Positions 11,671 to 23,739 are shown, counted from the stretch's first letter. The stretch: DNA of 64,000 nucleotides from Garcia nutans (GCA_947685225.1 CANTUV010000007.1:13040501-13104500), one strand, 5' to 3'. A program made the numbers and translations. Notes: generated by a model not told the origin, from the letters alone.

Positions 11671-12555
11671 ATGACATCCATTCCACCAACAAATAACTTT
11701 ACACATGGAAACCTAAATTCATTCCTTAGACCCTATTTCGATGGAACAAATTACTCTTATTGGAAATTTTAAAATGAGAGTGGAATGGCTACCTTTATAT
11801 TACTTATGTTATATAGGAGTAATATATATTAAAAGTAATCTAAAAGTAATCTAAAAGTTCACATAGCTTAGAAAATGTGATCAATGAAAATAAAATGTTG
11901 AAAGATGAAATAAATGAGTTGAAAGAGTCAATTTTAAAATTTTACAAGGGAAAAGAGGCCTTAGATACATTGATAAATATTCAAAGACCACTCTCATTGA
12001 AATAAATTTGTTACTCTTTTATATTGCTTTTATATTACTTTTATTTTATAATACCAAAAATTATATTACTCTTTTATTGACAAGCTTTAACAACTTTTAT
12101 AATACTTTTATATTACTCTTTTATATTACTTCACCTAATACACCAACATTTGTTAAAGCTTCAATAACACAAACATCTAGTGTTGATGTTGTGAAGAGCA
12201 CTAATGCATAAACCAAACCTAAAAATCCTAAAAGGATTACATTAGGTTCACACGACTCTAGAACTAAAGTTCCAAGAGAAAATCATGCATTCATGTATAC
12301 AAGGCATGTATATAAACACAAAAATGCACAAAAGCAATCTCATTCAGCACACACTTGCAATAGTGCGCATGGTTCATTGAATTTCAATAAAAAAAAGTGC
12401 ATAAGTATAGAGCCTTGTATCACTGCACTTATTGTATGAGATTTGGACATAAGAGCACTTTTTGCTATATTAGGAAGGCTCATCTCAAGTTAGAGGACCC
12501 TTCTATTACTAACTCTCAAGGACTCAACTTCATTTGGGTATCTAAAAGAAGATGA
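11671..12555 (+). pseudogene. copia gag remnant with CCHC zinc knuckle
   Basis: The start at ATG 11671 encodes MTSIPPTNNFTHGN and the N-terminal gag signature PYFDGTNYSYWKF, then stops. Most of the middle is missing. A Lys/Glu-rich coiled coil and the segment FYKGKEALDTLINIQR follow at about 11870-12000; this resembles the end of copia gag. The zinc knuckle C-x2-C-x4-H-x4-C is intact at 12424-12465 (CTYCMRFGHKSTFC). Between 12005 and 12130 the reading is replaced by a short-period TTTTATATTACTCT repeat that looks like slippage. The product would have been the capsid and nucleocapsid protein packaging the element RNA; this copy cannot make it. Confidence 0.75.
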
Positions 12556-12599
12556 ACATTGTTATTTTATAGATATGCCTAAAATCCATAATCAATGAA

Positions 12600-15500
12600 A
12601 ATATTTGCCTTGTGGATAGTAGATGCTCATGGCATATGATGGGTAATATAAAGCTTTTTACAACACTCACCTACAAGTATGGAGGAAATGTAACTTTTAG
12701 TAACAATGCTAAAGGTAAAATCATTGGCATTGGTTCTATTGGCATGCTTAGTAAGAATATGATTGATAATGTTTGGCTTTTTGATGGATTGAAACACAAT
12801 TTACTTAGTATAAGTCAATTATGTGATAAAAGATATGATGTAAGTTTTAACTCTAAAGGATGAAAAGTTACCAATTCAAATTGTAAACTTGTATTCAAAG
12901 GAGTTAGAGTTCGCAATACATATAAAATTGACGTATATTCCAATAATGCAATTGAATGTTTGATTACCATTAGTAATGATGCTTGACTTTGGCATAGAAG
13001 ACTAGGACATACTAGTATGGATCACTTACAATACATTAGTAAAGAAAAACTAGTTGATGGTTTTCCTAAAATAAAATTTGATAAAGATAGAACTTGTGAA
13101 CCTTGTCAATTTGGTAAGTAATATAAAAGTTCATTCAAATCTAAAAAGATTGTAAGTACTTCTAGACCCTTAGAACTCATTCACTTGAATTTTTTTGGAC
13201 CAAATAGAGTTGCTAGCTTAGGTGGCAAGTTATATGCATTTGTACTTGTTGATGACTCCTCAAGTTTACATGGGTTAATTTCTTAGCTCAAAAGAATAAA
13301 ACATTTAATCATTTTAAAATATTTATAAAAAGAGTTCAAAATAAAAAAAAAGGTTATGTAATCACATCTATTAGAAGTAATCATGGAAAAGAATTTGAAA
13401 ATGAGAACTTTGAAAATTTTTGCAATGAATTTGGTATTTCACACAATTTTCGGCTCCTAGAACACCACAACAAAATGGTGTGGTTGAAAGAAAAAATAGA
13501 ACATTGATTGAAATGGCTAGGACAATGCTTAATGAGTATGATTTATCATCTTACTTTTGGGCAGAAGCCATTAATACCACATACTATATTTCAAATCGTG
13601 TTTATAAAAGGCCTTTGATAAATAAAACTTCTTATGAGCTATGAAATGTGAGAATACTCAAAATTTCATACCTTAGAGTATTTGGATGCAAATGCTTTAT
13701 ATTGAATACCAAGGACAACCTTGAAAAATTCTCATCCAAATCGGATGAAGGCATATTTTTAGGATATTCATAATCTAGCAAAGTATATAGAGTATTTAAT
13801 AAGAGAATACTAATAGTTGAAGAATCAATGTATGTTATTTTTTTTATGAATCCTCTAAACTTGATCAAAGGAAAAGTAGTGCTCTAGATGATTTTATAGG
13901 TACATTTGAATAATAAGAAACAATAAATGCTCCAAAGAACAATCTTGATGAACAAGAAAAAGAGTCGTAAGAGCTCCCCAAAGATTGATATTACAAGAAG
14001 GATCATCCAAAAAAACTAATCATTGGTGATACCTCAAAGGGAATAACTACTGGATCTCAATTTAAATACCTAGATTCTAATATTGCTTTTGTTTCTCAAA
14101 TTTAACCAAGGATCATTAAGGAGGCTCTTAGTAATGAGTGTTGGGTGATTGTTATGCACGATGAACTCAACTAATTTGAGAGAAACAAAGTATGAAAACT
14201 TGTTTCTAAACCTAAAGATCATCCAATTATAGGATGTAAATGGGTATATAGGAATAAGCTTCATGAAAATGGTCTCATTACTTGAAACAAAGCTAGATTG
14301 GTAGCCAAAGACTATAACCAAGAGGAAGGCATTGACTATAATGAGACATTTACTCTCGTTGCTAGACTAGAAGCCATTAGAATATTGCTTGCATTTGCAT
14401 GTCACATGAATTTCAAACTCTTTCAAATGGATTTTAAAAGTGCATTTCTAAATGGGTTTATAAATGAGGAAGTTTATGTTGAACAACCTCCCGGTTTTGA
14501 AACTTATGAATTTTCAAATCATGTTTTTAAACTTACCAAAGCACTATATGGATTGAAACAAGCTCTAAGAGCTAGGTATGATAGACTTAATTCATATTTG
14601 CTTAAAAATAGATTTTCAAAAGATAAAATTGACACAACTATTTTTGTTAAAAAAATGCATAACATTTTGATTGTGCAAATTTATGTTGATGACATTATAT
14701 TTGGTGCTACTAATAAATCTTTATACAAGGAATTTTGATTCATGTATGACTAGAGAATTTGAAATGAGCATAATGGGTGAACTCAAATTCTTCCTTGAAC
14801 TACAAATCAAGTAATGTAAGGATGAAATCTTCATCAACCAATCCAAGTATACAAAGGAACTTCTAAAGAAGTTTGAAATGGATAGTTGCAAATCAAGTAA
14901 GACTCCCATGAGCACATCCTTAAAACTTGACAAAGATGAAAGTGGTAAGGCAGTAAATAAGAGGAAATATCGAGGTATTATCGGATCACTACTTTACTTA
15001 ACCGCTTCTAGACCAGATATAACGTATAGTATATATTTGTGTGCTAGATTTCAATCTTGTCCTAGGGAATCACATTTAAATGCAACTAAAAAAATTTAAA
15101 AATACTTGAGTGGTACAGTGCATTAAGGTCTATGGTATCCTAGAAATATATCAATTGATATATTAAGCTTTTCCGATGCGGATTTTGCCGGTAACATACT
15201 AGATAGGAAAAGCACCACCGGAGCATGTTATTTTCTTGGTAAATGCTTAGTTTCTTAGTTTAGCAAGAAACAAGTATCGGTTGCTCTATCTACTACGGAA
15301 GCCGAATATGTTGCTGCATGTTTTTATTGCATACAAGTTCTTTGGATGAAACAACAATTGCTTGACTATAGAAAAATATTTGATCACATTCCTATTAAAT
15401 ATGATAACACTAGTACAATTAATTTATCCAAGAACCCCATTCAGCATTCTAGGTCTAAGTATATAGATATCAAACATCATTTCTTAAGGGATAATGTTCA

Positions 15501-15600
15501 AAATCATAATATAATTTTAGAATTTGTTGAAACTCAGAATCAACTTATGGATATTTTTACAAAACCATTAAATGAAGAAAGAATGAATTTTATAAAATAA
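12600..15600 (+). pseudogene. copia pol remnant: protease, integrase, RT, RNase H
   Basis: The protease motif reads DSRCSWHMMG, with Arg where Gly or Ala is usual. The GAG-pre-integrase segment LWHRRLGH and CEPCQFGK supply the zinc-binding part of integrase at 12987-13120. Two integrase catalytic Asp codons have become Asn: HLNFFGP (13188-13190) and SNHGKEFEN (13379-13381). The reverse transcriptase is best preserved at 14298-14738, with FKSAFLNG and an intact YVDD at 14682-14693. RNase H follows at 14878-15600, with FSDADFAG and STTEAEYVAA. In-frame stops and frame changes occur throughout, for example a TGA before LWH, a TAA after FGK and a TGA at 14736-14738. The polyprotein would have copied and integrated the element; here it is dead. 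Confidence 0.88.
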
Positions 15601-16228
15601 AATATTGGCATGATTGATGAAAATTCTCTTGAATAATCATTCTCCATTTTTCCTAAAATCTAATTTGATCATATGCACTTAAAAAATAAAATTTTTAAAA
15701 TCCAAAATGGCTTATTTTGTGCGGGCACCCCGATATAAAATAATTCTCCCGAGCTTTAACATGTATTTCTACTGAGCTCGAGCTTCAAAGCTTGTCTCTT
15801 CAGTAAACGCACAACAGCTCATGCGGTTGGTCAAACTTATCCTCAAGGCCATATCTTCTTTCCAAAAATAATTTAATTATTTTCTTGCATTTTCTTGCAA
15901 TTGGTATCAATTTTTTTTCTCATTTATTGGTATCAATGAATTTCATCTCTCTTTTATTTTAATTGTCTTTTTGCCTTTGTCAAAGGAGGAGAAACATATA
16001 TGTGATTGAATTTAAATGATTTAATTATCAAAGGGGGAGATAAACTTGATTTAAACAAGAAAAGAAATTGGTATAAAAAAAGCATACATCAATTAGTATC
16101 AAGAAAAGCATGCATCAATTATTTAATATAGGGGGATAAAATTTATTGTCAGTGCATTAATTACTTCATGCATTTGATTATGTTTAACTTAAATTTAATT
16201 TGATTGCCAAAGTCAAAAAGAGAGAGAT
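15601..16228 (+). other. 3' internal noncoding region and polypurine tract of the copia element
   Basis: No coding is seen after the RNase H stop. The last bases, AAAAAGAGAGAGAT at 16215-16228, are the polypurine tract that primes plus-strand DNA and abut the right LTR. Confidence 0.7.
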
Positions 16229-16452
16229 TACTGAGATTGTGTACAATTAAACTCTATTTTGATCATTGACAATCAAATTGATAAAAGAACTAATTATTTC
16301 AAACAAGTCTTTTTTGCAGAGTTAGGATTGAAATGGCTTTGTGTGACTGCCCGAACAAATGACTGAGTGACTGCACAAATGCAGCAAGAGCACAAAACCA
16401 AATTGTCATATAGATCTGCTGAGCCAAGAGAACTGAACAGACTATGCATATG

Positions 16453-16506
16453 TGTAGACCCTTAATTTTTGACCCAATCTGTAGACCCTTAATTTTTTAC
16501 CAAATC
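16453..16506 (+). repeat. 27-bp tandem duplication at the start of the solo LTR
   Basis: Two adjacent copies of TGTAGACCCTTAATTTTT plus nine more bases lie at 16453-16479 and 16480-16506, differing at only a few positions. Confidence 0.85.
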
Positions 16507-16760
16507 CGATCTAATATGTTTTATTTAGCCCAAAATAATTTTTGTTGTCTAATTGGTCCAAAATAATTTTAATTAAGTAATTTTTACCTTAGTATCTAAT
16601 TTTTATTAATAAAAATGAAAATAAACAAATAAAAATTAAAAAATAAAAATAAAAATAAAATCGGAGTCGAAAAAAATCGGCAGCGAAAAGCAGTCGTGCG
16701 GCCCGTGGGCTTTTTGCCCTCAGGAATTTCCTGCGGGCGGCACGCCCATAGGCCCAGCAC

Positions 16761-16784
16761 TTCACCCGCAGGCCTGCGGGTGAA
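16761..16784. repeat. Perfect 24-bp palindrome
   Basis: The half-site TTCACCCGCAGG is followed directly by its exact reverse complement with no spacer. It lies between two related copies of a GC-rich segment (TTCCTGCGGGCGGCACGCCC near 16726 and TTCCTGCAGGCGACACGCCC near 16802), so the GC-rich core of this LTR is internally repetitive. Confidence 0.9.
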
Positions 16785-19700
16785 ATAACTTCCCGCAGGA
16801 TTTTCCTGCAGGCGACACGCCCACTGGCCCAAAATTGGCCGGCTGCCACAGTTTTCTCCAGAGTAAAATTTTTCGACCCAAATTTTTCGAAACTTAATCC
16901 AATTAGGTTTTAATTTCTTTTTTTTATTAATATCACTTGCCGTGTATAATTAGAAAAAAAACAACCTAAAACTAATATTAAAAAGGACCAAAGGCAATTA
17001 AAATTAGGAGGGCCGAGAGTGAACAAATCCAAGGGGAGTTTGGAAAGTTTGAAACCAAATCAAGGAAAGAAAAGAAGAAATTGAATTTAAATCTTTTCTG
17101 GAACAGCAGCATCACGTGGGGAGGGGATTTCAAAGACTTGTCTTTGGAGCTAGTTCATCCAAGAAGAATTGTTTTTGGAGCAACTTACAAAAGAAGGTAT
17201 GAAATTCTAAATTCTAATTTTTTTACACAGTAGCTAAACTAGGGTTTTTTGTGTTTTTCAAAAGTTAAAATCTTAGAACTTTAATTTAGTTTTCCAAAGT
17301 TAAAACACTAAAACGTGACCTTATTTTCTAAAAAGACTTAAAATTATTATTTTTTCTTCTTAAAGACCTTAAAACACTAATTGAACATATTTTTCAACAA
17401 AACCAAAATCAAATTCTGTTTCTTTTAAGATTTTAAAGTAGGTTCTATTTCATTTAAAAAACCTTAAAAAAAACATCTTTTCTACTTATAAAAACTTCAA
17501 TCCATTTGTTTAAATTCATAAAACTTCATAAAATTATCAAATTGATTTCTAAAACCTTAATTCAAATCTTTTACCCGTGACCCAAATTCTAAAACCCTAA
17601 AATCCAAAATTCAACTTTTAAACCTAAAATAATAAACCCTAATCCTTTTAAAACCTTAAACCATATTTTTATGAACCTTAATCCTTTTAAAATATTAAAA
17701 AACATAAAAACATAAAAACTCAAAAATTACGCAGTAGCTTAAAGTTCAATAAACCAAAAATCACAAATTAAAGTATTTTAAGGTATTTAAAACCCTAGTT
17801 TCATGATTTCATCATTCAAATCTTAATTTGTTTAATCAAAGTGTCTTACCAATCTTTTAAAACATAAAATCCTAATTTATTTTAATTCCATAAAAAATCA
17901 CAATAGCTTAATTTTAGAAATTTCCAAAACCTTAACACATGAGATAAAGAATCTTAAATGGAAATAGTAGCTATAATTTGGACTTTTTATTTACTTTATT
18001 CAATTCTATATTTGATTATGTTTTAATTTATTTTATATGCTTTAATTTATTTAAGTTCAATACTTAGTTTATTTTATTTATCATGGATGGATGTTTACTT
18101 TTTACTTAAATACCTTTGATGAATGATTTATTTATTATGAATGGCTATTTACTTTTATCAATCAATTTAGGTTTCCAAAAGTTGTAAGAGGTATGTTTCC
18201 ACTTGATGGGTACCTCACTAGGTAAACATCATGAAATTTAATTTGCTTTTCTATTTTAGAACCTATGTACAGGGCATGTTTCTACCTTTTGGTGGATGTC
18301 CTATTTAGGCATGTGATGTAAGGAAATGTTTCCATCCTTGGATAGATGTCCATTTATTTACTTTGTTTGGACATTGCTTTGATTTTAATATAATGATGCT
18401 TTATTTTAATTATTGTGTGTAATATGGATAATGTTATTATACTTAAGAATTTTATAATATTAAGACCTGTAAAGGAAGCCGGTTCCAATGAACCGAGCGT
18501 TGTGGGGGTGTTGGGCCATTTCTCACCTTCCTCACACGTACCCAACTTTCCAAACCCATTAAGGGGTTGGGGATTCCTTAGGAATAGAGTCATCCACCCC
18601 TTTCTTTTTCCCGGCCCGTCCGGGGTGGCGACTCCATTTTCTCCGGACTTAGGTTCGTGTTCTCTAAGGCCCCGAGCCTAAACAGTGCTGAAGTCGCAAG
18701 AACCATTCCACCGGGAGTAGGGGCAAAAATTTTCGCTCACAATATGCCGAGTAGAAAATCGATCTGACATATGCATATGCCGAGCAGGGAACCGAACGGA
18801 CACATAAAGTGCCGAGCTGGATATAGAACTGCTGAGTTAAGATAACCGAACTATCAAGATGAAAGCAGCCCTATGAAACAACCAATCTAAGCAAGTAGTG
18901 TAGATTTACACCGAGCTAGGCAATCCAACTACGGCAACTAAGCTAAGTCCACAACTTCTATAAAAGAGTTCGCGTTGTCAGTGAGCGGTGAAGTTAGGAT
19001 GCCCGATAGGCGTGCGACCGTACGCGAGCACCAAGCCACCACACAAAATCAAGGTAAAAATTTATAAACTTACAGAAAGGATAGCTTTCTCAGTGAGCGG
19101 TGCTTCCTCGATGCTCAAAACCTTGGTGCAACAGCCCAGAAGAACCAAGCGACTGCACAAGTCCGGCATTTTTGAATATTAGTGCCAAATATCTCGGACC
19201 AATGATAACCGAACATGTGGATGAATAAATTTGAATTCAACAGTAACTTTGTGCCTAGCGACCACACGAGACAACAGTATAGGTAAGCTAGATTCTGTGA
19301 GAAAAGAAAATTCAACTGTTGGAACTAGCCGTTACATAGAGCTTTCAAACCGTACGACCACCAACTGAGCCTAGTGACCGCACACCGAGCTCCGACCACA
19401 TAATTAGTGGAAGATAAGCACTAAATATGTGGAAACCATTTCAAACGGCTAGTTTAAGCCAAATGGCTATATATACCACACTAAACTTCATTTTTATGGT
19501 TAGAGAATATATTGATTGTTATTGTAATTTCATTGAACAACATTTTTCATTATCTTGTCTAAAGATCAAAAGATCAAATATCAAAAATCTTGGAGTGTTG
19601 GATGTGAGCATTAAACTCTATAAAAGTTTGAGTGTTAGTTTAGAAATACTTAGGTTATGAGAGTGAGCCTGAAAAAACTCTTCTAAGGATTATGATTATT

Positions 19701-19988
19701 GATCTCAAACCATTGTAGTAGTTTGATGTAAGCTAGAAAAAATATTAAGTTAGAGTTAAGCTTGAAGAAACTCAAGACTAGTGAAACCTTAATAAGTTGT
19801 TAAGAAAGTAGATGTATGATTGAGGTAAATCTGAACCACTATAACTCATTGTGTTCTTTCTTCCCTATTCTACTTCACTTTCATCTACATCTTCTTCATC
19901 TCTTATTTTTGAATTTTTAAATTACTATCATTCTTCATATCAACCAGTTCACCCCTTCTCTTGGTTGCTAGTTTAAAACAACAAGTTT

Positions 19989-20798
19989 TAGATATGGAGT
20001 ACCTTTAAAATTTAAGAGAAGATACTTTACCCTCTTAGTGGATCTATCCACCATAAATTCAAATTAGTCTTCAACTTTTAGGAGACTAAATGGTTATACA
20101 CATTTCTAATGAATAAGTTGGCACATTCTTAGCTAAACCCACAGAAGAAATTGTGAGCAACAGTCAAATTCAATTGGACTTTCTACAAAATTGCTAGAAA
20201 AAATTTAAAAAAAAAAAATTTTAAAATATTTTCACATTTATCAATTTTTTTTATCATTTTATAAATTTACAAGATTTACATAATTTATATAAAATGTATT
20301 ATAAAATTATTATTTATTTTTATAAAATAATAAGAAAAAATCCTAATAAAAGAATAAGAATTATAAATAATAAAAAAAAGATGAACGGCACAAATTTTCC
20401 AATTCAATTACTTCTTAAAGAACAAGCAGGATTGGCTTGCGGGGATGGCTGGTGATGGTAGATGATCGATCTTAGGGATGTGGGCATTTTAGGCTGACTA
20501 TTTTATTTTATTTTTAATTTTTTAATGATAAAAGTAAAAAAAATAATAATAATGAAGAGGAATGTTTCCTTTGTCAGACTTGAATTTTCTATTTTTTCTT
20601 TATCAGAAATAAGATTTTCATTCTTCTCTTATTCACTTCTTTTAAAATAAATAAATTAATAAATTAATTAGAATAAATCTTAGAGATCAAATAATAATTA
20701 CTCTAGAAAATAAAATAGGAAAATGCAGCAACGCATTTTCATGGACGTCAAGCTATAAAATACCATTAGTTTATGTAAGCAATTAAACATGCAACACA

Positions 20799-20856
<58 letters not shown>

Positions 20857-22639
20857 ATAGTAGAAAGCCATTAATCTTTGTACGTATCATTGATTAAGTT
20901 GAGAATAAGAAATGGTGCATGCCACAATTAAAAATAAATAAATAAATAAACAATATACCAACATGGTCAATGTTTGGTGGCATATGTCTTCCCCTATATG
21001 CACCAAGTACGCATGCATGAAACAGTCAATTTATAATTAAACACACAATATGCTTTTGTATTTTGTATATACACACACATGTACATATATATACATTTTC
21101 ATTAAAATAAATAAATCTAAAATTTATCGTTACTGCTGATAAATTTTTTACAAATTTCATATTGCCATGGAATTCTATGCCTATAAGTTTTTTAAAATCC
21201 AATGATAAATTAATTTATCATACTGTTTTTGAAGGAAAACACCATATCGATACAAATTTACTAATTGAATATAATATTTTTTTTGATAAATTATTGACTA
21301 TATTTTTCATAACTCTTTTAATAAATTAATAATTAATTTGATATTTTTGTTAATATTTCGCAGGTAAAATTACGATATTATTTTAGAAATTAGATTAGAG
21401 TAAAGAGGAGATTTCTCTTATATTTATTAAACATCTTTTGGAAATTTAATTTAAATAATTAAAAAAGTAATACAAAGATGTTAAAATAAAACTATCATTT
21501 AAAGACAACCTCAATTGTTGTAATTATAGTTCTACAAAATATTTTTCTTCTTAACAATTCGGGGTAAATTTTAACAGTTACTTTTAGATGATCATAATGC
21601 ACATAATTAAATACCCTTATATACCCTTAAATTTTAATTTGTTATTTAAAAGTTTATATGACTAATTAAATTCCATTTATTTAATGATCTTATTGGAATT
21701 GGCTGATATAGCCTCTACTCTGGAATGCTTAATTTTTTAAATAAAAATATATTATTTAAAATCCCTCCTCAACAAATAAAATTGCTTACTAATTAGAATT
21801 TTATCTCTTATCAATGGCTTATCCTACATGACTAAAATCCCTCTTTTCTCTAGCATTTTTCTTCAAAATGAATAAGGAATCAATTTGCCCACTTGTCTTG
21901 CTCAAGATTCAATCTAGGAAAATATCAAGTTCTATGTTTAGAATTATAATAATAAAATAAATAAAATATCAATTTATCACATAGTTTACCATCTCTCATG
22001 TTAGCAGCTTTAATATAAGATATTAAATGGTATTATTGTTGGTATAAGTAAATTACAGTATAAAGATATTTATATTAATTGTAGTTTTGTGTTTGCCAAA
22101 TCATCGATCAATGAAGGTTTGGTATTTTTATTCGTCTAAGTTTATTTCATATGTATTAACTATTAATTATCAATAATATTATCCTCTTTTGTCAATAAAA
22201 AAAATTAAAGTTTAAAGATATTTATATCGAATATTGATAAGTTTAAAAATAATGAATGAATTTTATTCTAAAATTATTAAAAAAAATTAAACTTATTTCT
22301 TAATTTTTTTTATAAAATTAAAAAAATTGTAAAGAAACTTATAACATAGATACTCTACCAAATAAACATGTAAAGAATAAAAACTCAAGACTTTTTTGGT
22401 ATGAAAGAAAGAATAATAATGCTAAGGGAATAATATAAAGAGGGGATATAATTGGAATTGTACATGGAAGTATGTGATGCATCATGCATGCACATAAAAC
22501 ACTTCTCAGTTTTCACCTACACAACACAGGAGTAATGTCTACTCTGCCCACTAGGAATAATTTCTGAAGAGGCTGCCAATGGCAGAGGTTAATATCTCAA
22601 AGTAATGGTCCCACGCATGGACTGTAGCTGCTTAACACG
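19989..22639. other. AT-rich intergenic spacer
   Basis: There is no recognisable coding sequence between the copia element and the zinc-finger gene promoter. The stretch holds a CA/TA compound microsatellite, several A/T-only tracts and no obvious transposon ends. Sequence just upstream of 22640 includes CCCACGCATGG and ACACGT, which could be regulatory for the downstream gene, but nothing here proves it. Confidence 0.6.
20802..20856. repeat. Compound CA then TA microsatellite
   Basis: About 18 AC/CA units run into about nine TA units without interruption. Confidence 0.95.
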
Positions 22640-22648
22640 TATATAAGG
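22640..22648 (+). promoter_or_regulatory. TATA box of the RanBP2-type zinc-finger gene
   Basis: TATATAAGG is preceded by an ACACGT element. It lies about 160 bp upstream of a leader intron and about 400 bp upstream of the start codon. A start of transcription near 22670-22680 would fit the usual spacing; the CT-rich leader after it (TCAATCTCTTCTCTCTTCTA) is typical of plant 5' UTRs. Confidence 0.6.
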
Positions 22649-22799
22649 CCTTCCAATCCAAGTACTCAAATCACCAACCGCACTTGTCAATCTCTTCTCT
22701 CTTCTATACAATCGTTATAAAAATACAAACACCATTGTTTCTTCTTTATTATTGCCACTATTATTTCCATTTTTTTCAACTCTTCAATTTCCTTACAAG

Positions 22800-23016
22800 G
22801 TTAGCTTCTTGATTCTTTTTGCCTGATATTTCCTATATATTCAACTCCCAATTAATTAATAAGCTTTTTTAAATCTTAAGGGAAGAAACATGATGAATCT
22901 TTAGTTCAATTGATAATAAACTCATTGGGGTTTATGATACAAGGAGTATATTGAGCTAAAAAGGTATATTTTGCTTTATGTTTCTAATTATTCTTTTTTT
23001 ACTGTTTCTGCAACAG
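22800..23016 (+). other. Predicted intron in the 5' UTR of the zinc-finger gene
   Basis: The donor reads ACAAG|GTTAGC and the acceptor reads TTTCTGCAACAG|GTTAAT, with a T-rich tract before the acceptor. The remaining leader between 23017 and 23047 ends in AATAAGGAGA just before the ATG. Leader introns are common in plant genes and often raise expression. The call rests on splice consensus only. Confidence 0.6.
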
Positions 23017-23047
23017 GTTAATTTAACTTAACAAATTAATAAGGAGA

Positions 23048-23739
23048 ATGAGCTGGACAGGAGGAGATTGGATGTGCCCTGCATGCCAACACATAAATTT
23101 CAAGAAAAGGGAAGCTTGCCAACATTGCAGTTATCCCAAATATGGTGGCCCTGATCCAACAAATTTCATATATAAAAGGCCTGGAGACTGGTATTGCACT
23201 GCCATGAACTGTGGATCTCATAACTATGCCAGCAGGTCAAGCTGCTATAGGTGTGGTGCATCCAAAAATGATTATGGTGGTGGATATGGAGGTGATATTT
23301 ATGGATCAGATGCTAGTGTTCCGCCTGGTTGGAAAACTGGTGACTGGATTTGCACTAGGTGAGTTTATTCATTAGTCCACATTGGCTACTCTGATTAATT
23401 CGACCCTGACTGTAATTTGAACTCGTAATCTCATAATTCATGAAAATTAATTTTTGTCCCGGAAAAAAAAAAAAAGATTAAAGATTGGAGAAATCGACCT
23501 GCATTCCTTACTTGGTCATTCTTGATTCATGGTTAATAATTAACCATTCTTGATTTAATGAACAGAATGGGATGTGGAGAACATAATTATGCTAGCAGGA
23601 CAGAATGTTACAAATGCCGAACTCCAAAGGATTATGGTAAGCAATTTAATTGAGTAGACATACTTTAAAAAAAAATGACAAGTCACGATCAGTTCTGTAA
23701 TAATTTTAAATATTATCTGTTTCAGGTGGTGCAGTTTGA
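23048..23739 (+). CDS. Small protein with three RanBP2-type zinc fingers
   Basis: The coding sequence is split into 23048-23358, 23566-23636 and 23726-23739, joined at GTGAGT/AACAG and GTAAGC/TTTCAG junctions, and encodes 131 residues. Three RanBP2-type (C2C2) fingers are visible, each opening with GDW: Cys10-Cys13-Cys24-Cys27, Cys50-Cys55-Cys66-Cys69 and Cys102-Cys107-Cys118-Cys121. Fingers 2 and 3 carry the NYASR segment. The linker at about 73-86 is Gly/Tyr-rich. The third finger is complete only after the first coding intron is removed, because unspliced reading hits TGA at once. Plant members of this family are short RNA-binding proteins of the nucleus or cytoplasm; a role in stress or mRNA control is inferred from the family. 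The start is the first ATG after the leader intron. The last coding exon is only 14 bases (GGAV, stop). It is the only intact host gene here. Confidence 0.93.

Larger units (their letters stand above)
16453..18741. mobile_element. Solo-LTR-like insertion, probably Ty3/gypsy
   Basis: The 2289-bp insert begins TGTAGACCCTTAATTTTTGA and ends GGGGCAAAAATTTTCGCTCA plus CA. It is flanked by the 5-bp duplication ATATG (16448-16452 and 18742-18746), and the host LTR resumes exactly after it. TG...CA ends, a 5-bp duplication and the absence of any coding region point to a solo LTR, left when a full element recombined between its two LTRs. The GC-richer 3' part contains GGGGTGGCGACTCC, which resembles the ends of long LTRs of Tat-like plant gypsy elements; this assignment rests on memory of the family and is uncertain. 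Short frames at 16589-16849 and 18415-18681 have no recognisable content. Confidence 0.82.
10133..19983 (+). mobile_element. Decayed Ty1/copia LTR retrotransposon with a nested insertion
   Basis: The element has two LTRs (10133-11615 and 16229-19983) and a 5-bp target duplication AGTTT at 10128-10132 and 19984-19988. A primer-binding site follows the left LTR, and a polypurine tract precedes the right LTR. The internal region runs gag, protease, integrase, reverse transcriptase, RNase H, which is the Ty1/copia order. Coding is broken by many stops. The right LTR is longer only because a 2289-bp element is inserted in it. By eye, the first 98 bp of the two LTRs differ at about eight places, so the copy is old. 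The long LTRs (about 1.48 kb) and a coiled-coil segment late in gag recall Sireviruses, but I did not prove the lineage. Confidence 0.92.
16229..19983 (+). repeat. 3' LTR of the copia element, split by an insertion
   Basis: The pieces 16229-16452 and 18742-19983 (allowing for a 5-bp duplication) align with the 5' LTR. The first bases read TACTGAGATTG where the other copy has TGTTGAGATTG, so the terminal TG has mutated. It ends AAAACAACA and is followed by the AGTTT target duplication. Confidence 0.9.

Noticed and set aside
16589..16849. Overlapping minus-strand frames in the solo LTR
   Set aside because: They translate GC-rich internal repeats and the palindrome, then poly-Phe/Tyr from A-rich DNA.
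18415..18681. 88-residue frame in the solo LTR
   Set aside because: It overlaps an opposite-strand frame in the GC-richer LTR end and shows no domain; it is compositional.
22900..22960. tRNA-like words (TTTAGTTCAATTGATAA)
   Set aside because: No acceptor stem or T-loop partner could be found; the stretch lies in the leader intron of the zinc-finger gene.
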